A stretch of DNA of 64,000 nt, taken from the NCBI GenBank assembly GCA_947497985.1, contig CANMIX010000004.1:62001-126000 (forward strand), written 5' to 3'. A program made the position numbers and the translations under genes. Of this stretch, positions 37,920 through 46,812 are shown in pieces. The stretch is from an uncultured Paracoccaceae bacterium (lineage in GTDB: Bacteria > Pseudomonadota > Alphaproteobacteria > Rhodobacterales > Rhodobacteraceae). Each line of letters starts with the position of its first letter. The first letter of the stretch is position 1. The notes under the pieces are model-generated. The model did not search any database, had not been told where the DNA came from, and saw nothing but the letters and a program-made list of their open reading frames with translations.

Positions 37920-39431
37920 TCAGGAATTTCCGCCGCGAATAAATCGCGCCGCATCCGCAGCTGCACGGCGGATCGCATTGGATTTATGGACGGTCTCCAT
38001 GAACTCCGCCTCAGGATCGCTGTCGTAAACGACGCCACCGCCGGCCTGAATATAAAGTTTTTCATCCTGAACAATCGCGGTCCGCAGCGCGATACACATG
38101 TCCATGTCGCCCCCGGCTGAGAAATAGCCAACACCGCCGCCATAGACGCCGCGTTTTTCAGGCTCCAGCTCGTCGATGACCTGCATCGCACGAACTTTTG
38201 GCGCACCTGAAACCGTTCCGGCCGGCATGCCCGCAAAGAACGCATCCAGCGCATCTTTGCCTTCGTCCAGCTCACCAACCACGTTGGACACAATATGCAT
38301 CACGTGGCTGTAACGTTCGATGATGAATTCTTCGGTGGGTTTCACGGTGCCGATTTTCGCGACCCGGCCCACATCGTTGCGGCCCAAATCCAACAACATC
38401 AAATGCTCTGCCAGCTCTTTCTTGTCGGCCAGAAGATCCAGCTCGTTCGCCTTGTCCTCTTCGGGCGTTGCGCCACGCGGACGGGTGCCGGCGATGGGGC
38501 GGATGGTGACTTCGTTGCCAAAGACACGCACCAGAATTTCCGGCGACGCACCGACGACCTGAAAGCCACCAAAGTTGAAGTAGAACATAAATGGCGACGG
38601 GTTTGTGCGACGCAGGGACCGGTACAGCGCAAAGGGCGGCAGGGGGAAGTCATGCGTCCAACGTTGCGCAGGCACCACCTGAAAGATGTCGCCGGCACGG
38701 ATATATTCCTTCGCCTTCTCAACCGCTTCCATATAGCCGGATTTGGTGAAGTTCGACACAGGCTCGCCCACGTCGCGGCTGTCACCCAGATCCCGGGTCG
38801 CTTCGGGCACCGCGCGTTCAAGATCGCGCACTGCATCCATCACGCGTTCGGATGCTTGTGCATAGGCGGCCTTGGCCGATTGATCACCGTTGCTCCAAAC
38901 AGGCGAGACCACCGTGACCTCGCCTTTGACGCCGTCCAGAACCGCAATCACAGAAGGCCGCATCATGACTGCGTCGGGCAGGCCGAGAGGGTCCGGGTTC
39001 ACATCAGGCAGAACCTCAACATGGCGCACCATGTCATAGCCGAGATATCCGAACAGTCCCGCCGCTGCCTGTGGCAGGTCATCTGGCAGGTCGATTTTGA
39101 TTTCAGCCAGCAGCCTGCGCAGATTGTCCAGCGGATTGCCGTCCTGCGTTTCGAATGCGTCCTCGTCGAAACGCGCATTCCGGTTCAGCTCGGAATGAGA
39201 CCCGCGCGATCGCCAGACCAAATCAGGTTTCATACCAATGATCGAATAACGTCCGCGCACTTCGCCGCCGGTCACCGATTCCAGCATAAACGCATCTTTT
39301 TGTGCGCCGGTCAGCTTTAGCATCAACGAAACGGGCGTATCCAGATCTGCCGCCAGTCGCGTATAGACCACCTGATTTTCGCCGCGCTCGTAAGCTGCAG
39401 CAAAATCAGTATATTCAGGTGTCAGAGCCAT
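37920..39431 (-). CDS. trpE: Anthranilate synthase component I
   Basis: TrpE makes anthranilate from chorismate with TrpG-supplied ammonia. The 503-residue protein has the tryptophan-feedback SLMLKL-type N-terminal site, FQVVPAQRW, PIAGTRPRGAT, HLMLLDLGRNDVGRV, MPAGTVSGAPKVRAM and GGVVYDSDPEAEFMET. It lies 16 bp after ppiD, probably in the same transcript, and is unfused to TrpG. Confidence 0.97.
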   Translation of the reverse strand: MALTPEYTDFAAAYERGENQVVYTRLAADLDTPVSLMLKLTGAQKDAFMLESVTGGEVRGRYSIIGMKPDLVWRSRGSHSELNRNARFDEDAFETQDGNPLDNLRRLLAEIKIDLPDDLPQAAAGLFGYLGYDMVRHVEVLPDVNPDPLGLPDAVMMRPSVIAVLDGVKGEVTVVSPVWSNGDQSAKAAYAQASERVMDAVRDLERAVPEATRDLGDSRDVGEPVSNFTKSGYMEAVEKAKEYIRAGDIFQVVPAQRWTHDFPLPPFALYRSLRRTNPSPFMFYFNFGGFQVVGASPEILVRVFGNEVTIRPIAGTRPRGATPEEDKANELDLLADKKELAEHLMLLDLGRNDVGRVAKIGTVKPTEEFIIERYSHVMHIVSNVVGELDEGKDALDAFFAGMPAGTVSGAPKVRAMQVIDELEPEKRGVYGGGVGYFSAGGDMDMCIALRTAIVQDEKLYIQAGGGVVYDSDPEAEFMETVHKSNAIRRAAADAARFIRGGNS

Positions 39432-39447
39432 TTGAGTTTGCCCTTAA

Positions 39448-41277
39448 TTAATGAAAGTTGGCCTGGACGGCCGCCAATGTCTGAGGGTTCACTTGCGGAT
39501 CAGCCTGTTGCAGCAATTCATTTGCATAGGCGTCAAACAGGGCCTGTGCCAGCGACTGATCCAACTGCTGGGCAATCGCGTTCGCCAGGGTTGTCAGATC
39601 GTCGGTTTCTGCCGGCGGCAAAGTCTCGTCAAGGCGCACCACAACTGTGTTCTCGGACCCTTCCACCACTCGCAGATCGCCTACTTCCATTTCGAAAATC
39701 TCATTCATCATATTGGCCGGAGTGAGATCCAGATAGGCTGTGCGGGTCAGACCTTCTTCGACGGCAACGGTGGCAGTTTCGGGGAAGGCACCGGCCTCTG
39801 TGGTTTTGGTTTTCAGATCTTCAGCATGTGCGGCCACGGCCTTTGCGATGCGGTCTGCATTCCAAGCAGTCGAGAGATCGTCCTGCGCTTCGTCAAACGG
39901 TTGTGGGCGTGGTTCAAGAACCTCGTCCAGGCGCAAAGCATAGAGGCTGCCGTCGGCCAGGAAATCCACCGTTGGGAAGTCTTCCAATGTCACCGCCGCC
40001 GCGCGGGCACGGAACCCATCATAGGCGGCAATGCCGTCTTCGCTTTGTGGTGTCCAGTCGATCTGACCAAACGTAAGACCGTCACTGTCAGCAAGCTCTT
40101 CCAAAGTGACGCCACCGGCCAGCAGGTCCTCGATGTCTTCGCTGCGCGCTTCGATCAAGCGGCGGGCGCTGTCGCCAGCCAATTCGCGGCGCAGCTCGTC
40201 GCGTACGTCATCCAATGCGGTGGTGCGTGCGTCCAAAATGCCATTGATCCGATAAAGCGCCGGACCAAGGTTCGAGGGCAAAGGGCCCACAACAGAGCCT
40301 GCTTCAGCGGCAAAGATCCCTTCGGCGGCATCGCCCAGATCTTGGCGCGTCACGTCACCCATATCGATATCAGCCAAAGCCAGGCCCCGATCAGCCACGA
40401 GGGCTTCGAATACCGTACCGCCCAGGTCCAATTGCGCCTTAGCAGTTTCAGCGGCGGACTGGTCACCAAAAACAAGACGTTCAACCAGACGACGTTCCGG
40501 CAGCTGGTAGATTTCAGCCCGGTCATTAAACAGCGCCTCAATCGTCGCTTCGTCAATCTCGATATCGTCGATCACCATCTCAGGGCTCAATTGCACATAA
40601 GAGATGCTTTTGGTCTCAGGCAGGGTGAAATCGGCGATGTTGTCGTCATAAAACTGGCGCAGCTCTGCGTCTGATGGCGCAACTTGCGGCAAGATCACAT
40701 CATTCGCAGACAGAACGACATAAGAGAAGCTGCGGCGCGACCCCACGTAGTCCAACAGAGTTTTTTGCATCATAGGCGGCATTTTGACACCGGAGATCAC
40801 AGCGCCTTGTACCAGGGTACGTGCAGTTTCCTGACGAATGTCAGCCTCAAATTCACGCTCGCTTAGACCTGCGTTTTGCAGAGCAAAAGCGTATGATTCA
40901 CGGTCAAAGCTGCCATCAATCCCTTGAAACGCGTCAATTTCAGAAATCTCACGCAGCAGATTGTCATCACCAGTGGAGACGCCAATGCGTTTGACTTCGT
41001 TATCAATCGCAGCAACAGAAACCAGACGGTTCAAAATTGCGCGGTCCATGCCAAATTCGATCATCTGCGACACGGTAAAGGATTGACCTGTTTGGGCCTG
41101 CAGGGCGCGTTGTTCCTGTTGCAAGGCGCGCGCATAGTCATTGACAGAGACTTCTTCGTCGCCAACCGTTGCAACCGCCGTCCCAGATCCGGTGAAGCTT
41201 ACCGCACCAAAGCCCATAAGCCCCAGGATCAGCATCCCCATTAGGATCCAAACAAAAGTTTTTGAGAGTTTTTTCAT
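39448..41277 (-). CDS. ppiD: PpiD/SurA-type peptidylprolyl isomerase
   Basis: PpiD-type chaperones are anchored in the inner membrane and face the periplasm, aiding outer-membrane protein folding. The 609-residue protein has one membrane helix (about 8-29), the SurA-like N-terminal chaperone region (DEEVSVNDYARALQQEQRAL...), a parvulin-like middle (about 240-370) that appears divergent, and a C-terminal chaperone part. The ATG at 41277 (MKKLSKTF) is chosen. It is upstream of trpE in the same direction. Confidence 0.88.
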   Translation of the reverse strand: MKKLSKTFVWILMGMLILGLMGFGAVSFTGSGTAVATVGDEEVSVNDYARALQQEQRALQAQTGQSFTVSQMIEFGMDRAILNRLVSVAAIDNEVKRIGVSTGDDNLLREISEIDAFQGIDGSFDRESYAFALQNAGLSEREFEADIRQETARTLVQGAVISGVKMPPMMQKTLLDYVGSRRSFSYVVLSANDVILPQVAPSDAELRQFYDDNIADFTLPETKSISYVQLSPEMVIDDIEIDEATIEALFNDRAEIYQLPERRLVERLVFGDQSAAETAKAQLDLGGTVFEALVADRGLALADIDMGDVTRQDLGDAAEGIFAAEAGSVVGPLPSNLGPALYRINGILDARTTALDDVRDELRRELAGDSARRLIEARSEDIEDLLAGGVTLEELADSDGLTFGQIDWTPQSEDGIAAYDGFRARAAAVTLEDFPTVDFLADGSLYALRLDEVLEPRPQPFDEAQDDLSTAWNADRIAKAVAAHAEDLKTKTTEAGAFPETATVAVEEGLTRTAYLDLTPANMMNEIFEMEVGDLRVVEGSENTVVVRLDETLPPAETDDLTTLANAIAQQLDQSLAQALFDAYANELLQQADPQVNPQTLAAVQANFH

Positions 41278-41449
41278 GCCTGCCGCCCTGATGGCCAAAG
41301 TCCTGTTTTGTCCGGTCACGCGCCCCATGCAGATGGGGCTGAGTTTGACCGCACATCGATCGTTCGCGGACCTGAATACGCTGCCACAGTCGAGGGAGCA
41401 AGGTCGCGCGATACTTCCCGGTGGAAACTGTTAAATGGGATCGCGGAAA

Positions 41450-42634
41450 TTAATGTGCCTCGGGCGTCCAGCCAGCGAGGCGATCAAACAATTGTGCGAT
41501 CCCGGACGTGTCGACGTTGGCAAATGCGATGCGGAATTGGCGCGCGCCTCCGGGATCCTCCGACGGTGTGAACATCGTGCCGGGCAACATCAACACACCA
41601 CAGTCGTGGATCATCTGTTTTGCCAAATCATCTGCGGCCTGCGCAAACGGATGTTCCACATAGGCGAAATAGGCACCGCTGCCCAACAGTTTCCATCCGC
41701 GTTCCGCCAGAACCGTGAATCCGTCTTCGATGGCCGCGCGGCGCAACAGGATTTCTGCGCGTTCGCCCGCCAGCCAATCTGACAGGTTTTCAATGCCCCA
41801 AGCGGCGGCGATCTGGCCAATCTGATTGGGGCAGATGGTATGAGTGTCCAGAAACTTTTCAATTTCGAACAATTTTGGAGCCCCTGTTACAATCGCTCCA
41901 ACCCGATGTCCTGTCAGACGGTAGGCTTTCGAAAAGGAATAGAGGTGGATAAGCGTCTGGTGCCAATCGGTTTTCTGAAACAGCTTATGGGGTGCCCCCT
42001 CGCGCAGGTCAAAGTCCCGATAGGTTTCATCGACGATCAGAGCCAGGTTGTGTTTCCGGGCCAGATCAAAGAAGGCCGCGACCAAACCTTCAGGGTATTC
42101 CACACCGCAAGGGTTGTTTGGTGTGACCAGAACCAATGCACGTGTCTTGGGCGTGATCCGCTGCTCTGCCTGCCGCACGTCGGGCAGCATACCATCACCC
42201 ACGGGAAGCGGTACGGCGGTCACACCGGTTAGATCCAGTGCCATCTTGTGATTGAAATACCATGGCGTGGGGAGAATTACCTCGTCCCCTTCATCACACA
42301 GGCTGGCGATGGTGGCGGTAAAGGCCTGATTGCAACCGGATGTGATCCCGACCTGTTCGGACGCAACCGCTCCGTCATAATGCTTGCTGATCTGACCCGC
42401 GAGGGCTGCGCGCAGCTCGTCTCGACCCAGAACCGCACCGTATAAATGAGCGCTTGTGTCATTTAGCGCAGCCTCAGCCATCACCTGTCGCAGCGCCTCG
42501 GGCGGCGTATCAGCAGGGGCAGCCTGGCTCAGGTTCAACAATGGTCGATCTGCCGGGAAGGTGACGCCTTCAATCCAGCGTCGCGATTCGACGATGGGGG
42601 AGGAAAAAGTGCGTTGGGTGCGCGGCGTTGCCAT
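41450..42634 (-). CDS. Class I/II aminotransferase, aspartate type
   Basis: The 394-residue fold-type I PLP enzyme has the Schiff-base Lys236 in SFSKAYRLTGHRVGA, the NNPCGVEYP segment and YGAVLGRDELR. The C-terminal Arg lies in RQFRIAFAN. Aspartate or aromatic aminotransferase activity is inferred from the family only. The start at 42634 is chosen; the longer reading adds 14 unlikely residues. Confidence 0.9.
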   Translation of the reverse strand: MATPRTQRTFSSPIVESRRWIEGVTFPADRPLLNLSQAAPADTPPEALRQVMAEAALNDTSAHLYGAVLGRDELRAALAGQISKHYDGAVASEQVGITSGCNQAFTATIASLCDEGDEVILPTPWYFNHKMALDLTGVTAVPLPVGDGMLPDVRQAEQRITPKTRALVLVTPNNPCGVEYPEGLVAAFFDLARKHNLALIVDETYRDFDLREGAPHKLFQKTDWHQTLIHLYSFSKAYRLTGHRVGAIVTGAPKLFEIEKFLDTHTICPNQIGQIAAAWGIENLSDWLAGERAEILLRRAAIEDGFTVLAERGWKLLGSGAYFAYVEHPFAQAADDLAKQMIHDCGVLMLPGTMFTPSEDPGGARQFRIAFANVDTSGIAQLFDRLAGWTPEAH

Positions 42635-42680
42635 GGCAGAAGCCTCCGTCAAAAGATGCAGCGTTTCAAAAATCACGCAA

Positions 42681-42709
42681 ATAAAAAAAGCGCCCCCAAA
42701 CAGGAGCGC
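42681..42709 (-). terminator. Terminator after gpt
   Basis: On the minus strand, GCGCTCC pairs with GGGGCGC (one G-U pair) and is followed by seven T. It lies 22 bp beyond the gpt stop and just ahead of the aminotransferase gene. Confidence 0.85.
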
Positions 42710-42730
42710 CTTGCGATTTCAGACCGTATT

Positions 42731-43234
42731 TCAATCTTTGCCGCGATAGGGCTCCACATATTGCAGCGCCATATCCCACGGGAAAAAGATCCAAGTGTCC
42801 TGGCTCACCTCGGTGATAAACGTATCCACCTGTGGGCGGCCTTTGGGTTTGGCATAGACCGTTGCGAAATGCGCCTTTGGATACATTTCACGCACCAACT
42901 CCAAGGTTTTACCGCTGTCGACCAAATCGTCGATGATCAAAATGCCTTCGCCGTCTTTCATCAGATCGACGTCTGGCGCTTTCAAAACTTCGGCCTGGCC
43001 CTGGTCCTGATTGTGGTAGGATTTTACGCTGATGGTATCGACGGTGCGGATGTCCAGCTCGCGGCTGACGATCATCGCAGGCGCCATCCCACCACGGGTA
43101 ATGGCAACCACGGCGCGCCACGCTCCGCCATCAGGACCCTGGCCATCCAGACGCCACGCCAGCGCACGACTGTCGCGGTGGATCTGATCCCAGCTGATAT
43201 GAAAACCTTTTTCGTGTGGAAGACGGTCCGTCAT
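42731..43234 (-). CDS. gpt: Xanthine phosphoribosyltransferase
   Basis: Gpt salvages xanthine and guanine using PRPP. The 167-residue protein has the PRPP loop [17 protein letters not shown] and RGGMAPAMI; length and order match the Gpt type and not Hpt. It has its own terminator. Confidence 0.93.
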   Translation of the reverse strand: MTDRLPHEKGFHISWDQIHRDSRALAWRLDGQGPDGGAWRAVVAITRGGMAPAMIVSRELDIRTVDTISVKSYHNQDQGQAEVLKAPDVDLMKDGEGILIIDDLVDSGKTLELVREMYPKAHFATVYAKPKGRPQVDTFITEVSQDTWIFFPWDMALQYVEPYRGKD

Positions 43235-43309
43235 GACGAAGCTCCTGTTGCGCCACTGTGCGCTGAAAAAGGGCAGGGGCGTAGGATGCCGCCTGCCGCA
43301 ATTCTTGGT

Positions 43310-44116
43310 TTAGGTCTTGGACATATCCGGTGCGTCGACCGCTTTCATCCCAACCACATGATAGCCTGCGTCTACGTGCAGGTTCTCACCGGTGACACCA
43401 GAGCCGAGGTCAGACAAGAGATAGAGTGCAGATTTGCCCACATCTTCGGTGGTGACGTTGCGGCGCAGCGGCGAGTTATGCTCGTTCCACTTCATGATAT
43501 AGCGGAAGTCGCCAATACCAGATGCCGCCAGAGTCTTGATCGGGCCGGCCGAAATCGCATTCACGCGGATGCCATCCTTACCCAGGTCTTCGGCCAGGTA
43601 TTTCACCGATGCCTCAAGCGCCGCCTTGGCCACACCCATGACATTATAATGTGGCATAACTTGTTCAGCACCATAATAGGTCAGCGTCAGGGCGCTGCCG
43701 CCTTCGGACATCATCTTTTCGGCCCGCTTCATCACCGAGGTGAAGGAGTAGACCGAGATGTCCATCGTCATGGCAAAGTTTTCGCGGCTGGTGTCGACAT
43801 AGCGTCCGCGCAATTCGTTTTTGTCCGAGAAACCGATGGCGTGAACAACAAAGTCCAACTTGCCCCATTTTTCCTCGAGTGCGGCAAACAGCGCATCAAC
43901 CGATGCCTCATCTGAAACGTCGCACGGCAGCACAATTTCGCTGCCCAGTTGCGCTGCAAGCGGGTCTACCCGCTTTTTCAGGGCGTCGCCCTGATAGGAA
44001 AATGCCAGCTCTGCACCGGCGTCGGCGCAGGCTTTTGCAATGCCCCAAGCAATTGATTTGTCGTTGGCAAGGCCCATAATTAGGCCGCGTTTACCAGTCA
44101 TGAGTTGACTAGACAT
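43310..44116 (-). CDS. fabI: Enoyl-ACP reductase FabI
   Basis: FabI reduces enoyl-ACP with NADH in fatty-acid elongation. The 268-residue SDR-like protein begins GKRGLIMGLANDKSIAWGIA and carries the Tyr157-x6-Lys164 pair in HYNVMGVAK, characteristic of FabI. It is divergent from pdxH. A start at the internal MTGKRG is possible. Confidence 0.96.
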   Translation of the reverse strand: MSSQLMTGKRGLIMGLANDKSIAWGIAKACADAGAELAFSYQGDALKKRVDPLAAQLGSEIVLPCDVSDEASVDALFAALEEKWGKLDFVVHAIGFSDKNELRGRYVDTSRENFAMTMDISVYSFTSVMKRAEKMMSEGGSALTLTYYGAEQVMPHYNVMGVAKAALEASVKYLAEDLGKDGIRVNAISAGPIKTLAASGIGDFRYIMKWNEHNSPLRRNVTTEDVGKSALYLLSDLGSGVTGENLHVDAGYHVVGMKAVDAPDMSKT

Positions 44117-44271
44117 GCAGGTTCTCCGCCTGTGGTCACGTGATTAGGTGGTGTTTATTATGTCCACGCCGCTGCTTCAAGTGGTGACCGATCATCACAG
44201 GTGGTTGTGGTCGCTAAACTGCACACTTAAATTACCCGTAACGCGATATTTTCGACAAGGATACCGGACAG

Positions 44272-44877
44272 ATGTCTGATCGAAGTGAACTTTTCTCTGG
44301 GGACGACCCCTTTGTCATTGCACGGCGCTGGTTGGCAGATGCAGAACAGAGCGAAATCAACGACCCCAATGCAATTGCACTGTCCACCGTTGACAGCAGT
44401 GGCATGCCTAACGTCCGCATGGTTCTGTTGAAAGAGATAGAGGACGCAGGCTTTGTCTTTTACACCAATTACTGCAGTGCCAAAGCGATTGAGGTCGAAG
44501 CCAGCGGCAAAGCTGCTTTTGTGATGCATTGGAAATCCCTGCGTCGTCAGATCCGGGTGCGCGGTATTGTAGAGCGAGAAGAAGGGCCAAAGGCGGATGC
44601 GTATTTTGCATCGCGATCCCTCAAAAGCCGCCTGGGTGCCTGGGCGTCGCAACAATCTCAACCGTTGTCCAGCCGTGCTGCATTGATGGCGGATGTGGCG
44701 AAAGTCACTGCAACCAAAGGGACAGCCCCCAATCGTCCGCCGTTTTGGGGCGGGTTCCGAATCTCACCACTTGAGATTGAATTCTGGGCGGATGGCGATT
44801 TCCGGCTCCATGATCGGTTCCAATGGGTTAGGGCAGAAATTGAGCAATCATGGTCTGTCCAGCGTTTATCGCCGTAA
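44272..44877 (+). CDS. pdxH: Pyridoxamine 5'-phosphate oxidase
   Basis: PdxH oxidises PNP or PMP to PLP using FMN. The 201-residue protein shows [26 protein letters not shown], the GIVEREEG turn, [12 protein letters not shown], and the C-terminal [14 protein letters not shown]...RLHDR. The last segment is a family signature. Confidence 0.95.
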   Translation: MSDRSELFSGDDPFVIARRWLADAEQSEINDPNAIALSTVDSSGMPNVRMVLLKEIEDAGFVFYTNYCSAKAIEVEASGKAAFVMHWKSLRRQIRVRGIVEREEGPKADAYFASRSLKSRLGAWASQQSQPLSSRAALMADVAKVTATKGTAPNRPPFWGGFRISPLEIEFWADGDFRLHDRFQWVRAEIEQSWSVQRLSP

Positions 44878-44998
44878 CAATTTTGTGTGGATTTTCCATT
44901 TTAGGACATATGATCTAAATTTGTCCTTGCAAATGTCCGAACATTTGAAGCATCAGAAAATCGCAAAAAACACGTAATAAACGATTGGTGGATTTCCG

Positions 44999-45529
44999 GT
45001 GGCTGAAGACGTTAACCTGAGCAGCATGCAAACAGTCCGCGGTGCGGTCAAATGGTTCGACCCGACAAAAGGCTACGGCTTCATCGTGTCTGACGAGGGC
45101 GGGCCTGACATCCTGCTGCATATAAATGTGCTGCGAAACTTTGGACAAAGCTCTGTTGCTGACGGCGCTGTTGTTAAATTGATTGCCCATGGCACCACAC
45201 GTGGTGTTCAGGCTGTAGAAGTGCTTGAGATCGAGCCGCCAAAGCGGGAAGATGTGCCGGTGCTCAGCGATTTTGCTGAACTCGACATGTCGGAAGTCAG
45301 TTCCCAGCCCATGGAAGCCGCACGTGTCAAATGGTTCGATAAGGGCAAAGGATTTGGATTTGCCAATGTATTTGGACGTCCCGAAGACGTTTTCCTCCAT
45401 GTTGAAGTTCTGCGCCAATCCGGTCTTGCGGACCTTCAACCCGGCGAAGCGCTTGCTATGCGCGTCATCGAAGGCAAACGCGGCCGGATGGCCGTTGAAG
45501 TTCTGGCCTGGGAAGCGGCCGTTTCCTGA
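44999..45529 (+). CDS. Tandem cold-shock-domain protein
   Basis: The 176-residue protein has two cold-shock OB folds. The first (residues about 11-78) has GAVKWFDPTKGYGFIVSDEGGPDILLH-type RNP motifs (shown in part). The second (about 104-170) has ARVKWFDKGKGFGF and EDVFLHVEVL. Each binds single-stranded RNA or DNA. Double-CSD proteins are common in Rhizobiales/Rhodobacterales, unlike the single-domain CspA of E. coli. It starts at GTG 44999. The DUF192 gene follows after one base. Confidence 0.93.
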   Translation: MAEDVNLSSMQTVRGAVKWFDPTKGYGFIVSDEGGPDILLHINVLRNFGQSSVADGAVVKLIAHGTTRGVQAVEVLEIEPPKREDVPVLSDFAELDMSEVSSQPMEAARVKWFDKGKGFGFANVFGRPEDVFLHVEVLRQSGLADLQPGEALAMRVIEGKRGRMAVEVLAWEAAVS

Positions 45530-45530
45530 T

Positions 45531-45995
45531 ATGTTCCTTAAAGGGGCTGCCGTATGGGTTGCCCTAATGAGCGCAACCGTGGCGCAGGCTGAGTGTCGCG
45601 ACGATCGGGTCGAATTAAAGGGCGAGTTTGGACAGATCTCGTTTTCTGTCGAACTGGCCGACACGCCGCAAGAGCGGTCCCAAGGTTTGATGTTTAGAGA
45701 GAGCATGCCACGCGGTGCGGGCATGCTCTTTGTTTATGAATATCCGCAACGCGCCGCGTTTTGGATGAAGAACACCCTGATTCCGTTAGACATGTTGTTT
45801 ATCGAGGAAGACGGGGAAATCACCCATATTCATGAAAATGCGATTCCCGGTGACCTCACGGCGATTCCTGGCGGCGATCAGGTCTTTGCCGTGCTGGAAA
45901 TCAACGGTGGTTTGTCCCGCCAATACGGTATTTCGGTGGGCGATGCCCTACGCCACAAAGTTTTTTCAAATTCTTCACCGATTTGGCCATGTTAG
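45531..45995 (+). CDS. DUF192 secreted protein
   Basis: The 154-residue protein has a signal peptide (residues 1-20, ...SATVAQA-EC) and one DUF192 domain: GLMFRESMPRGAGMLFVYEYP, FWMKNTLIPLDMLFI, ENAIPGDL, AVLEINGG. The fold is known, but the function is not. The ATG is one base after the CSD stop, so the two genes form an operon. The longer in-frame reading overlaps the CSD gene and is rejected. Confidence 0.92.
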   Translation: MFLKGAAVWVALMSATVAQAECRDDRVELKGEFGQISFSVELADTPQERSQGLMFRESMPRGAGMLFVYEYPQRAAFWMKNTLIPLDMLFIEEDGEITHIHENAIPGDLTAIPGGDQVFAVLEINGGLSRQYGISVGDALRHKVFSNSSPIWPC

Positions 45996-46039
45996 GGGTT
46001 TTCATTCCTGACTGGCACCGTTAGAGAAGGCGCACGGTC

Positions 46040-46116
46040 CGGGGCGTGGCGCAGTCTGGTAGCGCACCTGTTTTGGGTACAGGGGGTCGTGAGTTCGAAT
46101 CTCGCCGCCCCGACCA
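46040..46116 (+). tRNA. tRNA-Pro (UGG)
   Basis: This is a 77-base tRNA with encoded CCA. The acceptor arms CGGGGCG / CGCCCCG, the anticodon stem CCTGT / ACAGG enclosing TTTGGGT (anticodon TGG), and the T-arm GAG-TTCGAAT-CTC region all pair. Confidence 0.96.
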
Positions 46117-46175
46117 CTTCTCTCTCTTGGGAGAGTTGTGGTTGGGTGACCGTTTCCTTCATTTACGAAGATTAA

Positions 46176-46295
46176 CCTACTAGATGTAGGCAGGGTGGTT
46201 GTTAACACCCTGTTAAGGAAGTGGCCTGTTTTGGCATCCTTCCTTAAGACTTTGACGCAATTGCGGCCCATCACCGCGACGCTTAACCGTCAAAG
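46176..46295. repeat. Four stacked hairpins, candidate structured RNA
   Basis: Consecutive perfect stems are: 46176-46180 / 46186-46190 (5 bp), 46191-46197 / 46206-46212 (7 bp), 46213-46221 / 46239-46247 (9 bp, inner GCC/GGC), and 46250-46256 / 46289-46295 (7 bp, enclosing GCGG/CCGC). They abut with no more than two bases between them. There is no T-run at the end. A structured RNA, processed 3' trailer or protein-binding array are all possible. Confidence 0.5.
46202..46216. promoter_or_regulatory. CtrA-type box TTAA-N7-TTAA
   Basis: TTAA at 46202-46205 and TTAA at 46213-46216 are separated by exactly seven bases, a full CtrA consensus. It is nested in the hairpin array, 597 bp before nrdJ and 86 bp after tRNA-Pro. 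Confidence 0.4.
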
Positions 46296-46586
46296 AAGCG
46301 TATAATTTTGTCGCAGCACGGGTTGTATTTCAGGCATGACTTTTGCGAAAAAATTGCGCAACACGGAGCAGGTATGCCTGTGCAGCTGCAGCAAGTTAAC
46401 CAGCTGAATTGTTAACAAAACTCCCCAAAGCCTTGAAAAAGAATGCCAAAGAAACTCCGCGCCGCGGCATTAAGGGATCCGTGGGATATTTATTTTTTAC
46501 GGTAGATGAATCACATCCTTATTGGACCCCGGCGACCAGAATTTGGCGTCAATAGAAAAGAGGTAGGGAAGTTGGTAAATTTGGCG

Positions 46587-46620
46587 TTGACCAATTGTGT
46601 CAAAATACGTCAAATTGTGT
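46587..46620 (+). promoter_or_regulatory. Phased repeats upstream of nrdJ
   Basis: TTGAC-N7-GTCAA (46587-46603) is a perfect inverted repeat. GTCAA recurs at 46609, ten bases on, and AATTGTGT occurs at 46593 and 46613, twenty bases apart. Helical phasing suggests a regulator such as NrdR, but the NrdR consensus is only partly matched. The site lies about 190 bp before nrdJ. Confidence 0.35.
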
Positions 46621-46812
46621 GTACTGGATGCGGCAGCACAAGATCTTGTAGGTCTATCTGGGGCGACCGCAAGAACGCTCAAAACAATATCCTTAAAAGC
46701 CGTAACGGCAATCGGGGCACCAAGTGCGCCGATCGGAATGTTTTTGTCTGATGTTTGCTTGTGTCCGGTGCCAAAGGAACACTTAAAAACTGCAAAGCCG
46801 GGGCAGATACAC

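Larger units (their letters stand above)
46117..46812. other. 696-bp palindrome-rich intergenic region
   Basis: No credible gene is seen. From 46117 to 46295 there is a run of inverted repeats (see next entry). A TATAAT at 46301-46306 follows. TGCAGCTGCA (46381-46390) and two GTTAAC palindromes (46395-46400, 46411-46416) come next. The proximal part contains phased repeats at 46587-46620. No cobalamin riboswitch motif was recognised. nrdJ starts at 46813 without a strong SD. Confidence 0.6.

Noticed and set aside
42614-43915. Plus-strand ORF of 433 codons opposite gpt and fabI
   Set aside because: It is antisense to three well-supported features and composed of frame-shadow residues.
46002-46274. 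Minus-strand ORF reading GEIRTHDPLYPKQV and similar
   Set aside because: This is the well-known false ORF made by reading antisense through tRNA-Pro; the tRNA explains it.
46117-46500. Replication origin in the palindrome- and CtrA-rich region
   Set aside because: No DnaA-box cluster and none of the usual origin neighbours (dnaA, hemE, parAB) are present.
46117-46812. Cobalamin riboswitch before nrdJ
   Set aside because: No sequence resembling the B12-box core was found by eye; a covariance search would settle it.
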